The translations under genes were made by a program, and so were the position numbers. A DNA stretch of 64,000 nt, taken from positions 310,001-374,000 of the forward strand of contig NZ_NBOF01000001.1 in assembly GCF_002104475.1 (NCBI RefSeq), given 5' to 3'. Position 1 is the first letter of the stretch, and each line of letters starts with the position of its first letter. The stretch is from Cognaticolwellia mytili. Its GTDB lineage: Bacteria > Pseudomonadota > Gammaproteobacteria > Enterobacterales > Alteromonadaceae. Shown here in pieces: positions 9,055 through 17,493 of this stretch. Below the pieces are notes generated by a model, which saw only the letters and a list, made by a program, of their open reading frames with translations, searched no databases and was not told where the DNA came from.

Positions 9055-10107
9055 TTGGAATTTTTGTACGAGTACGGATTATTTTTAGCTAAAGCGATCA
9101 CTTTTGTTGTTGCTGTTGGCGCTATTATTGCCGTTATCGCTTCTTCAGCGATGAAGCAAGGGGGTAAAGCGGGCGAATTAGAGATAACTGATTTATCTGA
9201 ACAATATAAAGAAGTTGAAGAAGATATTGTTCATTTTTTGCTGACAAAAGAAGAATTAAAAAATAAAGAAAAACAAGATAAGAAAGCAGAGAAAGAGCAA
9301 GCTAAAGCAAATAAGAAAGCCGCTAAGGATGATTCAGATAACGCTAAAGAAGTTGAATCTAGATTATTTGTTATTGATTTTAATGGCAGTATTGATGCAA
9401 AAGAAGTGAGTTCACTACGTGAAGAAATCAGTGCTATCTTAACCGTAGCCAAACCAACGGATGAAGTGTTTGTGCGTTTGGAAAGCGGCGGCGGTATGGT
9501 TCATGGTTATGGCTTAGCATCGTCACAACTTGACCGTATTCGCCAGCATAATATCCCATTAACGGCTTCAGTAGATAAGGTCGCGGCAAGTGGCGGTTAC
9601 ATGATGGCTTGTGTTGCAAATAAAATAGTTTCTGCGCCATTTGCCATTATTGGCTCTATTGGAGTTATTGCGCAAGTACCAAATTTTAACAAACTACTTA
9701 AAAAGAATGATGTTGATTTTGAACAGTTTACTGCCGGCGAATTTAAACGTACAGTAACCATGTTTGGTGAGAATACTGACAAAGGTCGTGAGAAGTTTGT
9801 TGAAGAGTTAGAAGATACTCATGTGCTATTTAAAAACTTTGTTAGTGAACATCGACCAGAATTAGACATTGCTAAAGTTGCGACGGGTGAACATTGGTTT
9901 GGCACACAAGCTAAAGACTTAGGTTTAGTTGATGAGTTACAAACCAGTGATGATTACTTGCAGGAGCGTTGTAAAACTCATAAGCTTGTGCAAATTAAAT
10001 ATGCCACTAAGAAAGGTTTAGCGGAAAAGTTTTCAAAAGCGGCATCTTTGTCTTTTGACACGATTATTAGCAAAGTGTGGCAAAACAATCGTATATTTCC
10101 TAGTTAG
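9055..10107 (+). CDS. sohB: Inner-membrane serine protease SohB (S49 family)
   Basis: A 350-aa SppA-like protease. The N-terminus (MEFLYEYGLFLAKAITFVV) is a membrane anchor very like E. coli SohB. A charged Lys/Glu/Ala linker (about 65-100) follows, then the S49 catalytic domain. Ser179 in AASGGYMMA and Lys231 in GEFKRTVTM match the Ser-Lys dyad. The TTG start has AGGAG 8 bases upstream, and the family N-terminus supports it. SohB was found as a multicopy suppressor of htrA (degP) loss in E. coli; its natural substrates are unclear. Confidence 0.93.
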   Translation: MEFLYEYGLFLAKAITFVVAVGAIIAVIASSAMKQGGKAGELEITDLSEQYKEVEEDIVHFLLTKEELKNKEKQDKKAEKEQAKANKKAAKDDSDNAKEVESRLFVIDFNGSIDAKEVSSLREEISAILTVAKPTDEVFVRLESGGGMVHGYGLASSQLDRIRQHNIPLTASVDKVAASGGYMMACVANKIVSAPFAIIGSIGVIAQVPNFNKLLKKNDVDFEQFTAGEFKRTVTMFGENTDKGREKFVEELEDTHVLFKNFVSEHRPELDIAKVATGEHWFGTQAKDLGLVDELQTSDDYLQERCKTHKLVQIKYATKKGLAEKFSKAASLSFDTIISKVWQNNRIFPS

Positions 10108-10117
10108 TATCGGAGAT

Positions 10118-10145
10118 ACTCAGTACACCTAGTAGTGTACTGAGT
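10118..10145 (+). terminator. Hairpin between sohB and tpm
   Basis: An 11-bp perfect inverted repeat (ACTCAGTACAC with GTGTACTGAGT, 6-base loop) in the short sohB-tpm gap. There is no U tract, so it may be an attenuator or processing hairpin. Confidence 0.4.
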
Positions 10146-10173
10146 CATAGTTTTGAACATTTAGGCATTCACC

Positions 10174-10827
10174 ATGGAAAGTAGCTTTTGGCATAAGTGT
10201 TGGGAACGAAACGCATTAGGGTTTCATCAACAGCAAGTGCACCCTTTTTTAACCAATTATTTTAAGTCTATGTGCTTAGCTTCAGATAAGCATGTTTTCG
10301 TGCCTTTATGTGGCAAAACACTTGATATGGCATACTTAGCGCAGTTTATCCGTGTTACTGGCAATGAATTAAGCGAAATTGCATGTCGTGACTTCTTTCT
10401 CGATAATGGGTTCGAGTATCAGCAACAGCACATTGGTGATTTCACACAATATTCCTGTGCACAACTATCTTTATTACAAGGTGACTTTTTTGGCCTATCT
10501 ACAAATCTAATTGGCAATGTTGATTGGATATATGATCGAGCTGGGTTAATCGCTTTACCTGTGTCAATGCAGCAAAAATATGTAGAGCATTTAAAAACGT
10601 TTTTTTCTGCTTGTACACGACTCTTTCTTGTCACACTTGAATTTCCATCAAAGCAGCTAAAAGGACCACCATTTGCCATTACAGCTGATGATGTAGAAAA
10701 ACTGTTTTCAGGCTTCAAAGTAACCTGTGTGGCGACTAATGAGTTAAAGGATAAGCAATTCGCGCAACGAAGCCTTGATGTTGATTATTTACAAGAAAAA
10801 CTCTACATCATTTCCTTAGTTGATTAA
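10174..10827 (+). CDS. tpm: Thiopurine S-methyltransferase family protein
   Basis: A 217-aa SAM-dependent methyltransferase. The opening ESSFWHKCWERNALGFHQ and VPLCGKTLDMAYLA near residue 44 are signatures of bacterial thiopurine/tellurite S-methyltransferase. In bacteria the family methylates thiols and selenium or tellurium oxyanions; the native substrate is uncertain. It lies 66 bp after sohB on the same strand and ends at a bidirectional terminator. Confidence 0.92.
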   Translation: MESSFWHKCWERNALGFHQQQVHPFLTNYFKSMCLASDKHVFVPLCGKTLDMAYLAQFIRVTGNELSEIACRDFFLDNGFEYQQQHIGDFTQYSCAQLSLLQGDFFGLSTNLIGNVDWIYDRAGLIALPVSMQQKYVEHLKTFFSACTRLFLVTLEFPSKQLKGPPFAITADDVEKLFSGFKVTCVATNELKDKQFAQRSLDVDYLQEKLYIISLVD

Positions 10828-10881
10828 TCGGGCTGATTAGTTCGGAGTAAAGTAAGTGCACTTTAGTATTGCTGAAATAAC

Positions 10882-10910
10882 AAAAAAGGTGCCAAAAGGC
10901 ACCTTTCTTT
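10882..10910. terminator. Bidirectional terminator between tpm and a small secreted protein gene
   Basis: AAAGGTGCC-AAAA-GGCACCTTT with an A tract on one side and a T tract on the other. It sits between convergent genes and can serve both. Confidence 0.85.
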
Positions 10911-10955
10911 GCGAGCATTAATTCTAGAGAAATTAATTTGCTACCGAAATAATGT

Positions 10956-11222
10956 TTATTCGGCTAGTGATGAAGTTTTAACGCTTTCATCGTTGTGTTT
11001 TTTAGCTTTAGTGTTCGTCATAGCAACTTGTGCATGAGTCTTAATTTCGATAGTGTTTATTTCTACCGTATTCAACTTGATAGATTGTGCTAAATTTACT
11101 TTAGCCATTTCCATAAAATCAAATGTATTAGTTGCTTGTACTTTTACTAACTCTGTTGCTTGGCTGCTATTCGCCACAAAAGCTAAAACGGCAATAGCCG
11201 ATAATTTTAAAATGTTGTTCAT
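10956..11222 (-). CDS. Small exported hypothetical protein
   Basis: An 88-aa protein with a clear Sec signal peptide, cleaved probably after NSSQA (residue 22). The mature part is about 66 residues, rich in Thr, Lys, Val and Asn, with no cysteines. AGGTGA lies 6 bases before the ATG. I do not recognise a family. Its leader region toward gcvA contains three consecutive hairpins. Confidence 0.65.
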   Translation of the reverse strand: MNNILKLSAIAVLAFVANSSQATELVKVQATNTFDFMEMAKVNLAQSIKLNTVEINTIEIKTHAQVAMTNTKAKKHNDESVKTSSLAE

Positions 11223-11283
11223 AAGTCACCTGTAATAAAACGTCAATAGTCCTTATAGATGTTTTGGGACTTTTTCTTTTCAC

Positions 11284-11361
11284 ATGCAAACAAGGGTTGG
11301 GAACCTGTTTGTTTTCTACCCGTTCAATACGGGACAAAGATGAAGTCCTTCATCTATGGCG
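11284..11361. other. Cluster of three hairpins in the divergent gcvA region
   Basis: The 283-bp gap between the small exported protein gene and gcvA holds three adjacent inverted repeats: CAAACA...TGTTTG with an inner GGTT/AACC, CCCGT-TCAAT-ACGGG, and GATGAA-GTCC-TTCATC. They probably lie in the 5' leader of the minus-strand gene. I see no match to a known riboswitch. Confidence 0.3.
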
Positions 11362-11505
11362 AGTATATTACGGTAAAGCTGGTAACTTTTAAAATGACAA
11401 TTTATAATGTTATCCATTAGAAAAACTAATCTGACTACTTATGTCAGTAAAGTGATGGTTTATGCAGCAGAATGCATTCCATCAACATAAAGTTATAGGT
11501 GTAAT

Positions 11506-12423
11506 TTGGCTAACAGACTCCCGCCACTAAACGCATTAAGAGCGTTTGAGGCATCAGCAAGGCAATTAAGTTTTACCCGTGCTGCAGAAGAATTATTCGT
11601 TACTCAAGCGGCGATAAGTCATCAAATAAAAGCTTTGGAAGAAAATTTAGGCATAAAGTTATTCATGCGTAAAAACCGCTCCCTTTTGTTGACAGAAGAA
11701 GGACAGTCTTACTACCTTGATATAAAAGATGTCTTTAACGCTTTGCATGAAGCGACAGAGCGCCTTTTAGCCCGGGGGGCAAAAGGCGCTATTACAGTAA
11801 GTATGCAGCCAAGTTTTGCTATTCAATGGTTAGTACCGCGACTGAATACTTTTAATTTATTGCATCCTGATATTGATGTGCGTATTAAAGCAGTTGACCA
11901 ACCCGAGAACTCATTAACAGAGGATGTTGATCTTGCTATTTATTACGGAAGAGGGCGCTGGAGCGGTTTTCATGCTGAGCAACTACATACAGAGTATTTG
12001 ATTCCTGTTTGCTCTCCGCTGTTAATGACGGGTAAGAAACCTTTAGATGAAATTGCAGATCTCGCCAACCATACGCTATTGCATGATACCTCACGAAGAG
12101 ATTGGAAACGTTGGTTCAAGCATGTTGATGTACGAGGGGCAAATGTAAATCATGGCCCGATATTTAGTCATTCTGCAATGGTGGTACAAGCGGCAATTCA
12201 TGGTCAAGGTGTTGCGCTAGCGCATAGTGTTTTAGCCAAACCTGATATTGATGCAGGTCGATTAGTTTGCCCATTTAATGATGTGCTAGTAAGTAAAAAC
12301 TCTTACTACATAGTTTGTCGAGAGCAACAACTCGAAATAGGTAAAATTGCAGCGTTTCGTGAGTGGGTATTAAAAACCGTTGCGGATGAACAAGAGCTAT
12401 TGGAAGAAGGACAAATTGTATAA
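11506..12423 (+). CDS. gcvA: LysR-family regulator GcvA-like
   Basis: A 305-aa LysR-type regulator. The N-terminal helix-turn-helix (RLPPLNALRAFEASARQLSFTRAAEELFVTQAAISHQI, written here only to its key pattern: LNALRAFE then AISHQIK) is of the GcvA/AmpR type, and the effector domain follows from about residue 90. The start is TTG with a weak TAGGTG upstream. In E. coli, gcvA (glycine cleavage control) lies near ygdD and rlmM, as here, which supports the name. The regulated genes are not in view, so the target is inference. Confidence 0.8.
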   Translation: MANRLPPLNALRAFEASARQLSFTRAAEELFVTQAAISHQIKALEENLGIKLFMRKNRSLLLTEEGQSYYLDIKDVFNALHEATERLLARGAKGAITVSMQPSFAIQWLVPRLNTFNLLHPDIDVRIKAVDQPENSLTEDVDLAIYYGRGRWSGFHAEQLHTEYLIPVCSPLLMTGKKPLDEIADLANHTLLHDTSRRDWKRWFKHVDVRGANVNHGPIFSHSAMVVQAAIHGQGVALAHSVLAKPDIDAGRLVCPFNDVLVSKNSYYIVCREQQLEIGKIAAFREWVLKTVADEQELLEEGQIV

Positions 12424-13106
12424 TGACTGAGTGCGGTGATAAAACAAACAGTGTGATTGATAAAACAACAGCTAGTCAGCTATTGAGCACAGTTGATGAT
12501 GCTAAAGCATTAGTTATTTTTGCCCATGGTGCTGGCGCGGATATGGAACATGAGTACATTTCAGAAATTAATCGTTTACTGAACAATCAAAAAATTAATG
12601 TGTTGCGTTTTAACTTCCCCTACATGGATAAGCGAAAACTTGATGGAAAAAGACGACCACCGGATAAAATGCCAAGCCTCATAGCATGCTATCAGTCAGT
12701 GCTAGCAAGCATGAATAGTTCATTACCTATTTTTATTGGCGGAAAATCAATGGGTGGTAGAGTAGCTGCAACGATAGCAAGTGATAAAGACCTTATGTTG
12801 GATAGCCAAGTAAAAGGTGTGATTTGTTTAGGCTACCCATTTCATCCAGTTAAAAAACTAGATAAATTACGTTTAACGCCATTACAAGAAACACAGTTAC
12901 CAGTTTTGATTTTACAAGGTGATCGTGATGCTCTGGGCAGTAAAAGTGAGATTGAAAGTTATGAAATACCGTCTAAGTGTCAAGTACACTATTTTAATGA
13001 TGGGGACCATGACTTAAAGCCAAGAGTAAAGTCTGGTTTCACGCTTGAGCAACATAGAAATTCAGCAGTGCTTAAAATAAAGGAGTTTATCGATGTATGC
13101 AGCTAG
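12423..13106 (+). CDS. Alpha/beta-hydrolase, KANL3/Tex30-like
   Basis: A 227-aa cytoplasmic protein of the KANL3/Tex30-like alpha/beta-hydrolase group. It has FAHGAGADM near residue 37, the elbow GGKSMGG near 104 (Ser nucleophile), QGDRDALG with the acidic residue, and GDHDLKP with the His. Its ATG overlaps the gcvA stop codon (TAATG), and its 3' end overlaps ygdD by 14 bp, so the genes are translationally coupled. This gene is absent from the E. coli arrangement. Substrate unknown. Confidence 0.85.
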   Translation: MTECGDKTNSVIDKTTASQLLSTVDDAKALVIFAHGAGADMEHEYISEINRLLNNQKINVLRFNFPYMDKRKLDGKRRPPDKMPSLIACYQSVLASMNSSLPIFIGGKSMGGRVAATIASDKDLMLDSQVKGVICLGYPFHPVKKLDKLRLTPLQETQLPVLILQGDRDALGSKSEIESYEIPSKCQVHYFNDGDHDLKPRVKSGFTLEQHRNSAVLKIKEFIDVCS

Positions 13107-13494
13107 TATAGCGAAACTTCTGGCACTATTTGTTGGTATCAGCGGTTGTTTTTCGGTATTATTCGGCGCTTGGTTAGCACATGGCGGACAAGCGTTGCCA
13201 CTTGAGCTACAAGATAGATTGTCGATAGCACTTCAATATCAATTTATTCATACACTTGCATTAATATTAACGATTATTTTATACAAAGTTCATAGCAACA
13301 TTGTATTGATATTTTCCGCGATATTTTTTGCCTTAGGTATTATATTGTTTAGTGGTAGTTTATATATTAAAACATTTTTCGATCTGACGATGATCGGAAA
13401 ACTGGCCCCTTCAGGTGGGCTTTCATTTGCACTTGCTTGGCTGTTACTCGGTTTTTCAGGTGCCAAAATGTTTCAACATAAGTTAGGTAATTAA
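13093..13494 (+). CDS. ygdD: DUF423 membrane protein YgdD
   Basis: A 133-aa inner-membrane protein with four hydrophobic helices. FGAWLAHGGQALP near residue 24 and the PSGGLSFALAWLLL end are typical of DUF423. In E. coli ygdD sits between gcvA and rlmM; the same neighbours occur here. Its start lies inside the preceding hydrolase gene, and rlmM begins 5 bases after its stop codon. Function is not established. Confidence 0.88.
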   Translation: MYAASIAKLLALFVGISGCFSVLFGAWLAHGGQALPLELQDRLSIALQYQFIHTLALILTIILYKVHSNIVLIFSAIFFALGIILFSGSLYIKTFFDLTMIGKLAPSGGLSFALAWLLLGFSGAKMFQHKLGN

Positions 13495-13499
13495 TTTAA

Positions 13500-14654
13500 A
13501 TGACTGCAATAGTTTTATATTGTCGCCCAGGATTCGAAAAAGAATGTGGCGCAGAAATTCAAGAAAAAGCGGCATGGAGCGAAGTGTATGGTTACTTGCA
13601 ACTGACAAAAAACCAAGGTGTGGTTTATTTTCATTTGAATAACCCCGAAGATGGTGAGACATTAATGAAAAGTATGCCATTACGACGCCTTATTTTTGCT
13701 CGTCAATGGTTTATGACCGTAACTGAAAAAATTGCATTACCTGACTATAATCGTGTTGAAGCCATTGTTGAAGCATTGGGTAGCGAATGGCAGTATGCCG
13801 ATTTACGCATGGAAACCCCTGATACTAATGACGGTAAAGAACTGTCTAAGTTTTGCCGTAAGTTAGCAGTACCTTTGCGTCAAGCATTAAGAAAAAATAA
13901 AGTATTGACCGAAAAAGGTAATAAAGAGGGGAGCAATAAAGAAGGTGCAATATTGCATGCTTTATTTCTTTCGGGCAAAGAAGTTATTTTTGGTTTCTCT
14001 CTGGTGCACAATACATCAGCGCATGTGATGGGTATTCCGCGTTTGAAATTCCCCAACGCATCGCCAAGCCGTTCAACATTGAAATTAGATGAAGCATTCC
14101 TACATTTTATTCCTCGCGATGAGTGGGAAACCAGATTAACCTCCGGCATGACTGCCGTTGATTTAGGCGCAGCACCTGGTGGCTGGACTTATCAACTAGT
14201 TCGTCGTGGTATGATGGTTACGTCTATTGATAATGGCCCGATGGCAGAATCATTAATGGAAACCGGGCAAGTTAAACATCGCATGATGGATGGTTTCAAA
14301 TATGTGCCACAAAAACAGGCTGTGTATTGGATAGTACGTGAAACGGGTGCAGGTAAAAAAGTGAGCATTCCAGATCAGACCCCAATTGACTGGCTTGTTT
14401 GCGATATGATAGAAAAGCCACAACGCGTAATAGATATGGTTATCAACTGGTTTACTGAGGGATATTGTAGAGAAGCCGTTATTAACTTAAAGCTGCCTAT
14501 GGCTAAAAAATACGATATAGTAAAAGAACTACTTGAAAAATTACATGAGGCATTGCCAAACTGTTATTACGAGGCAAAACACTTGTATTATGATCGTGAT
14601 GAAATAACATTATTTGTTAAATATAAAGTGCACAGAGTTAATCAACGCAACTAA
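13500..14654 (+). CDS. rlmM: 23S rRNA C2498 2'-O-methyltransferase RlmM
   Basis: RlmM methylates the 2'-OH of C2498 in 23S rRNA. The 384-aa protein has an N-terminal THUMP-like region, then a Rossmann methyltransferase domain with the SAM loop VDLGAAPGGWTYQL near residues 219-232. CDMIEKP near 301 and NLKLPMAKKYD near 330 supply the catalytic Asp and Lys of the family. It is slightly longer than the E. coli protein (366), with a charged NKEGSNKEG insert near residue 141. It is the last gene of the gcvA cluster, followed by a terminator. Confidence 0.95.
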   Translation: MTAIVLYCRPGFEKECGAEIQEKAAWSEVYGYLQLTKNQGVVYFHLNNPEDGETLMKSMPLRRLIFARQWFMTVTEKIALPDYNRVEAIVEALGSEWQYADLRMETPDTNDGKELSKFCRKLAVPLRQALRKNKVLTEKGNKEGSNKEGAILHALFLSGKEVIFGFSLVHNTSAHVMGIPRLKFPNASPSRSTLKLDEAFLHFIPRDEWETRLTSGMTAVDLGAAPGGWTYQLVRRGMMVTSIDNGPMAESLMETGQVKHRMMDGFKYVPQKQAVYWIVRETGAGKKVSIPDQTPIDWLVCDMIEKPQRVIDMVINWFTEGYCREAVINLKLPMAKKYDIVKELLEKLHEALPNCYYEAKHLYYDRDEITLFVKYKVHRVNQRN

Positions 14655-14676
14655 TTTAAAGTCACACATTCGTTAT

Positions 14677-14704
14677 AAAAAAAGAGCCTAACGGCTCTTT
14701 TTTT
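14677..14704 (+). terminator. Rho-independent terminator after rlmM
   Basis: AAAGAGCC-TAAC-GGCTCTTT followed by T's, 22 bases after the rlmM stop; the A tract on the other side could also end minus-strand transcripts. Confidence 0.9.
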
Positions 14705-14778
14705 ATGCTTGTTCAGTTTGTTTGAAAGGTTCATTTGTCAAAGCAGCAGTTTAAGTTTAGTGTATGAAAAGGGAAGTA

Positions 14779-14806
14779 TAAAAAAACCAAGCATTAAGCT
14801 TGGTTT
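14779..14806 (-). terminator. Rho-independent terminator of the isocitrate dehydrogenase gene
   Basis: A 9-bp stem AAACCAAGC/GCTTGGTTT with a 5-base loop. On the minus strand it is followed by a run of T's, 27 bases beyond the stop codon. Confidence 0.85.
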
Positions 14807-14832
14807 CATCATTATTGATAATTAGTTTGCTT

Positions 14833-15840
14833 TTATAAACGTTCTAATACCGCGTCTGTAAAGTCAGTAGTACCGTGTGTGCCGCCTAAATCGCGAGTAG
14901 TGCGATCACCTGTGGCAATTACATCAGTTAGTGCTTTTCTGATATTGTCAGCTTTATCGCTCATTTCTAGATATTCTAACATTTGTAATGCAGCTAAAAT
15001 TACTGAAGTAGGGTTTGCTAAGTTTTTACCTGCAATATCTGGTGCGCTACCATGAACAGCTTCAAAAATTGCACAATCTTCACCTATGTTAGCGCCTGGT
15101 GCCATACCTAAACCGCCAACTAAACCTGCACATAAATCAGATAAAATATCACCAAAAAGGTTAGTGGTAACGATGACATCGAATTGCTCAGGATTCATCA
15201 CTAACTGCATGCAGCAGTTATCAACAATCATTTCTGTTGATTCAATATCAGGATAACGAGCAGCAACTTCACGCGCAACTTTCAAGAATAAACCAGATGT
15301 TGATTTTAAAATATTCGCTTTATGCACAGCCGTTACTTTTTTTCGGCCTTCTTTTCGCGCAGTTTCATAAGCAAAAGTTAATATTTTTTCAGCACCGTCT
15401 CGTGTCACGATGCTCATCGCTTCTGCTTGTGTACCATCTTCAGACACCACTTGACCCGCACCGGAATACATACCTTGAGTATTTTCTCGTACTGTTAGAA
15501 TATCGATATTTTCATAACGAGCCTTAGTACCTTTAAAAGAAAGTACAGGACGTAAATTAGCATATAATTTGAACTGCTTACGTAACGTAACATTAATCGA
15601 GGTAAAACCTTCGCCAACCGGTGTTGTAAGAGGACCCTTTAAAGTAACTTTGTTTTTCTTTATTAGGTCTAATGTCGACTCAGGAACGAGATCGCCGTGA
15701 TTTTCTAATGCTGTTAATCCTGCATCAGCATATTCATAGGCAAAGTTACAACCAGCTTTATCTAGTACTTTAATCGTTGCGTCTATAATATCTGGACCTA
15801 TGCCATCGCCAGGGATCACTGTGATAGTTTGTTTAGCCAT
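14833..15840 (-). CDS. NAD-type isocitrate dehydrogenase
   Basis: A 335-aa beta-decarboxylating dehydrogenase of the isopropylmalate/isocitrate family. It opens with TVIPGDGIGP and has STSGLF near 191, DNCCMQLV near 217 and FEAVHGSAPDIAGK near 268. The aspartate in SAPDIAG is the residue expected in NAD-dependent enzymes, where NADP-dependent E. coli Icd has Lys-Tyr. This is the short form related to mitochondrial IDH3, not the 416-aa Icd. It oxidises isocitrate to 2-oxoglutarate in the TCA cycle. AAGGT precedes the ATG. Isopropylmalate or homoisocitrate dehydrogenase is less likely, as no leu genes are nearby. Confidence 0.85.
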   Translation of the reverse strand: MAKQTITVIPGDGIGPDIIDATIKVLDKAGCNFAYEYADAGLTALENHGDLVPESTLDLIKKNKVTLKGPLTTPVGEGFTSINVTLRKQFKLYANLRPVLSFKGTKARYENIDILTVRENTQGMYSGAGQVVSEDGTQAEAMSIVTRDGAEKILTFAYETARKEGRKKVTAVHKANILKSTSGLFLKVAREVAARYPDIESTEMIVDNCCMQLVMNPEQFDVIVTTNLFGDILSDLCAGLVGGLGMAPGANIGEDCAIFEAVHGSAPDIAGKNLANPTSVILAALQMLEYLEMSDKADNIRKALTDVIATGDRTTRDLGGTHGTTDFTDAVLERL

Positions 15841-16080
15841 TGTTTAATTACCTTATGAGTATTGCTTTTCTTGAATGATGAGAATCAAAATCGTTGATTA
15901 AATATACAATAAAAGTAAGCCAAGATAGTTGATCTAACACTACTTTTATTGATTTGTCGCCTTAATGTTGGGAATTATAGCAACTAATCGGAGCAGTTAG
16001 TAAGATTTTGCTTTAAACTTTAGTCTGATAGTTTGAGAACGATGAGATATTCATCACAATAATTTTTTGGTGTTTGAAAA
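15841..16080. other. Intergenic region upstream of isocitrate dehydrogenase
   Basis: Non-coding leader and promoter region of the minus-strand dehydrogenase gene, together with the downstream region of the next gene. I see no confident promoter or operator. A GATGAGAATCAAAATC stretch near 15876 is only loosely Fur-like. Confidence 0.4.
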
Positions 16081-16089
16081 GGCGTAAAT

Positions 16090-16113
16090 AAAAAGCCTTT
16101 TAGTAGGCTTTTT
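16090..16113. terminator. Terminator downstream of the DUF3192 gene
   Basis: AAAAAGCC and GGCTTTTT with an 8-base loop, 30 bases beyond the minus-strand stop. The symmetric A and T tracts make it potentially bidirectional. Confidence 0.8.
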
Positions 16114-16143
16114 AAGTTTAGTATTAAATATAATCGCAATTAC

Positions 16144-16521
16144 TTATAAGTTTTGAAACTGTTGATAAGCTGTTTTGCCTATGGCTGTTAATATTCCATT
16201 AGCGAATAATAGCGCGGTACATTCATCTTGAGTGGTAATACCATCTGATTTAACATGCTGTGTGCGGTAAAAACTGACTTGGTAACTAACTTCATCAACA
16301 ATTTTTGCTTCGGTGATATCAGGACTACCTAATTGCTCAATGGCGCTATTAAAATTAAATTTTTCTAAGGCAAGTTTTGCGATAAACTGTCGATTATAGG
16401 CTTCACGATCTTCCCACTGCATTTTTGCTGGGCTGTCATCATAAAAATTAACAACTAAGCCGACAAATATGCCATAGGCGGCTAATGCAACTAATATTCT
16501 GGCAATGACTTTTTTATTCAC
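16144..16521 (-). CDS. DUF3192 membrane-anchored protein
   Basis: A 125-aa protein with one N-terminal hydrophobic segment (about 5-26) and a periplasmic-type domain of the DUF3192 family. Key pattern: EDREAYNRQFIAKL, then SFYRTQHVKSDG and DECTALLF. The start codon is GTG with AAAGGA upstream. It is a paralogue of the lipoprotein at 22783-23139, with which it shares the DRE.YNR..IA.L, YRT...K.DG.TT.DECT pattern. The lipoprotein form has a lipobox and this one does not. No function is known to me. Confidence 0.8.
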   Translation of the reverse strand: MNKKVIARILVALAAYGIFVGLVVNFYDDSPAKMQWEDREAYNRQFIAKLALEKFNFNSAIEQLGSPDITEAKIVDEVSYQVSFYRTQHVKSDGITTQDECTALLFANGILTAIGKTAYQQFQNL

Positions 16522-16666
16522 TTTTTTTCCTTTAGCCTTATATACAAAGAGGTTAAATTTTTACCTACTAACTATAATTTAAATTTTTGTATTTAGGGGC
16601 TATTCTATCGTATTTCTTTGAGGGTTAATCGCAATTCAAGTAATCACGCTGAATGTTACCAGATTG

Positions 16667-17488
16667 TTAAGTGCTGGCAAGCGTATTTTCAATAGGTAAT
16701 CTAATGTCTTTTAAATTAAAGCCTAAAGAAATATCTAATTTAAGCGTCAGCAACTGTTTGCTGAGTGATATTTGCTCTTTATGTTGCTCTAGTTTCTCTT
16801 TGACGCTACTTTTTAAGTCATCTGCGCTAAGAATGCTTTTTATCGAACCATATTGATTCAGAAGTTTTGACGCGGTTACTTGTCCAATACCGGCAACACC
16901 GGGTATTTTATTGGTGCTATCGCCAGTTAATGTCCATAAGTCCATCAATTTATTTGGTTTTACGTTAAATTTATTTTCGACATACTCATCATCTAAATAA
17001 CGTCGATTAAAATAATCGTAAACTTTTATATTTGGACAAAGTAATGATAGAAAACCCTTGTCGGTTGAAATAATGGTGACGTTTTGACTACGCAATGCAA
17101 CTTTGACTGCTAGTGTGGCAATTAAATCATCAGCTTCGTCGGCCTCTGATACTAATGAGTCGACGAACTTCTTCATGAATAAATCTTGAATGTTGGGCAA
17201 GGTGTCAGCTAAATGCTGGGGCATTTTTTTCCGCCCTTTTTTATAGTCAGGAAATATATCATAGCGCCAACACGGGGCTTGTGAGTCAAATACAGCTAAA
17301 GCATGGCTAGGCTGCAATTGTTCGATAATTTTATTGAGTGCTTGCTCGCAACCTTTCGCGGTGTTAAATAGCACTTGTTGCTTGGTGTTCTCCGCTAATT
17401 CATTGTTCAGTAAGAATGGCCGTTCTTGAACGGCGTATATTCTTCGGATCAAGTTCAGTGCGTCAATTAAGACCAGATTTACAGCCAT
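16667..17488 (-). CDS. xni: Flap endonuclease Xni (ExoIX)
   Basis: A 273-aa flap endonuclease related to the polymerase I 5'-nuclease domain. It shows VLIDALNLIRRIYA at the N-terminus, the helical-arch pattern FPDYKKGRKKMP near 75, EADEADDLIA near 115, STDKGFLSLL near 140 and the helix-hairpin-helix GDSTNKIPGVAGIG near 190. Xni keeps only one metal site in E. coli. The gene starts 5 bases after ppnN, the same pairing as in E. coli, and appears to be last in the operon. Confidence 0.93.
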   Translation of the reverse strand: MAVNLVLIDALNLIRRIYAVQERPFLLNNELAENTKQQVLFNTAKGCEQALNKIIEQLQPSHALAVFDSQAPCWRYDIFPDYKKGRKKMPQHLADTLPNIQDLFMKKFVDSLVSEADEADDLIATLAVKVALRSQNVTIISTDKGFLSLLCPNIKVYDYFNRRYLDDEYVENKFNVKPNKLMDLWTLTGDSTNKIPGVAGIGQVTASKLLNQYGSIKSILSADDLKSSVKEKLEQHKEQISLSKQLLTLKLDISLGFNLKDIRLPIENTLAST

Positions 17489-17493
17489 AAAAC

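Noticed and set aside
15870-15895. Fur-box-like sequence upstream of isocitrate dehydrogenase
   Set aside because: Only one half resembles the GATAAT-type repeat; too weak to claim.
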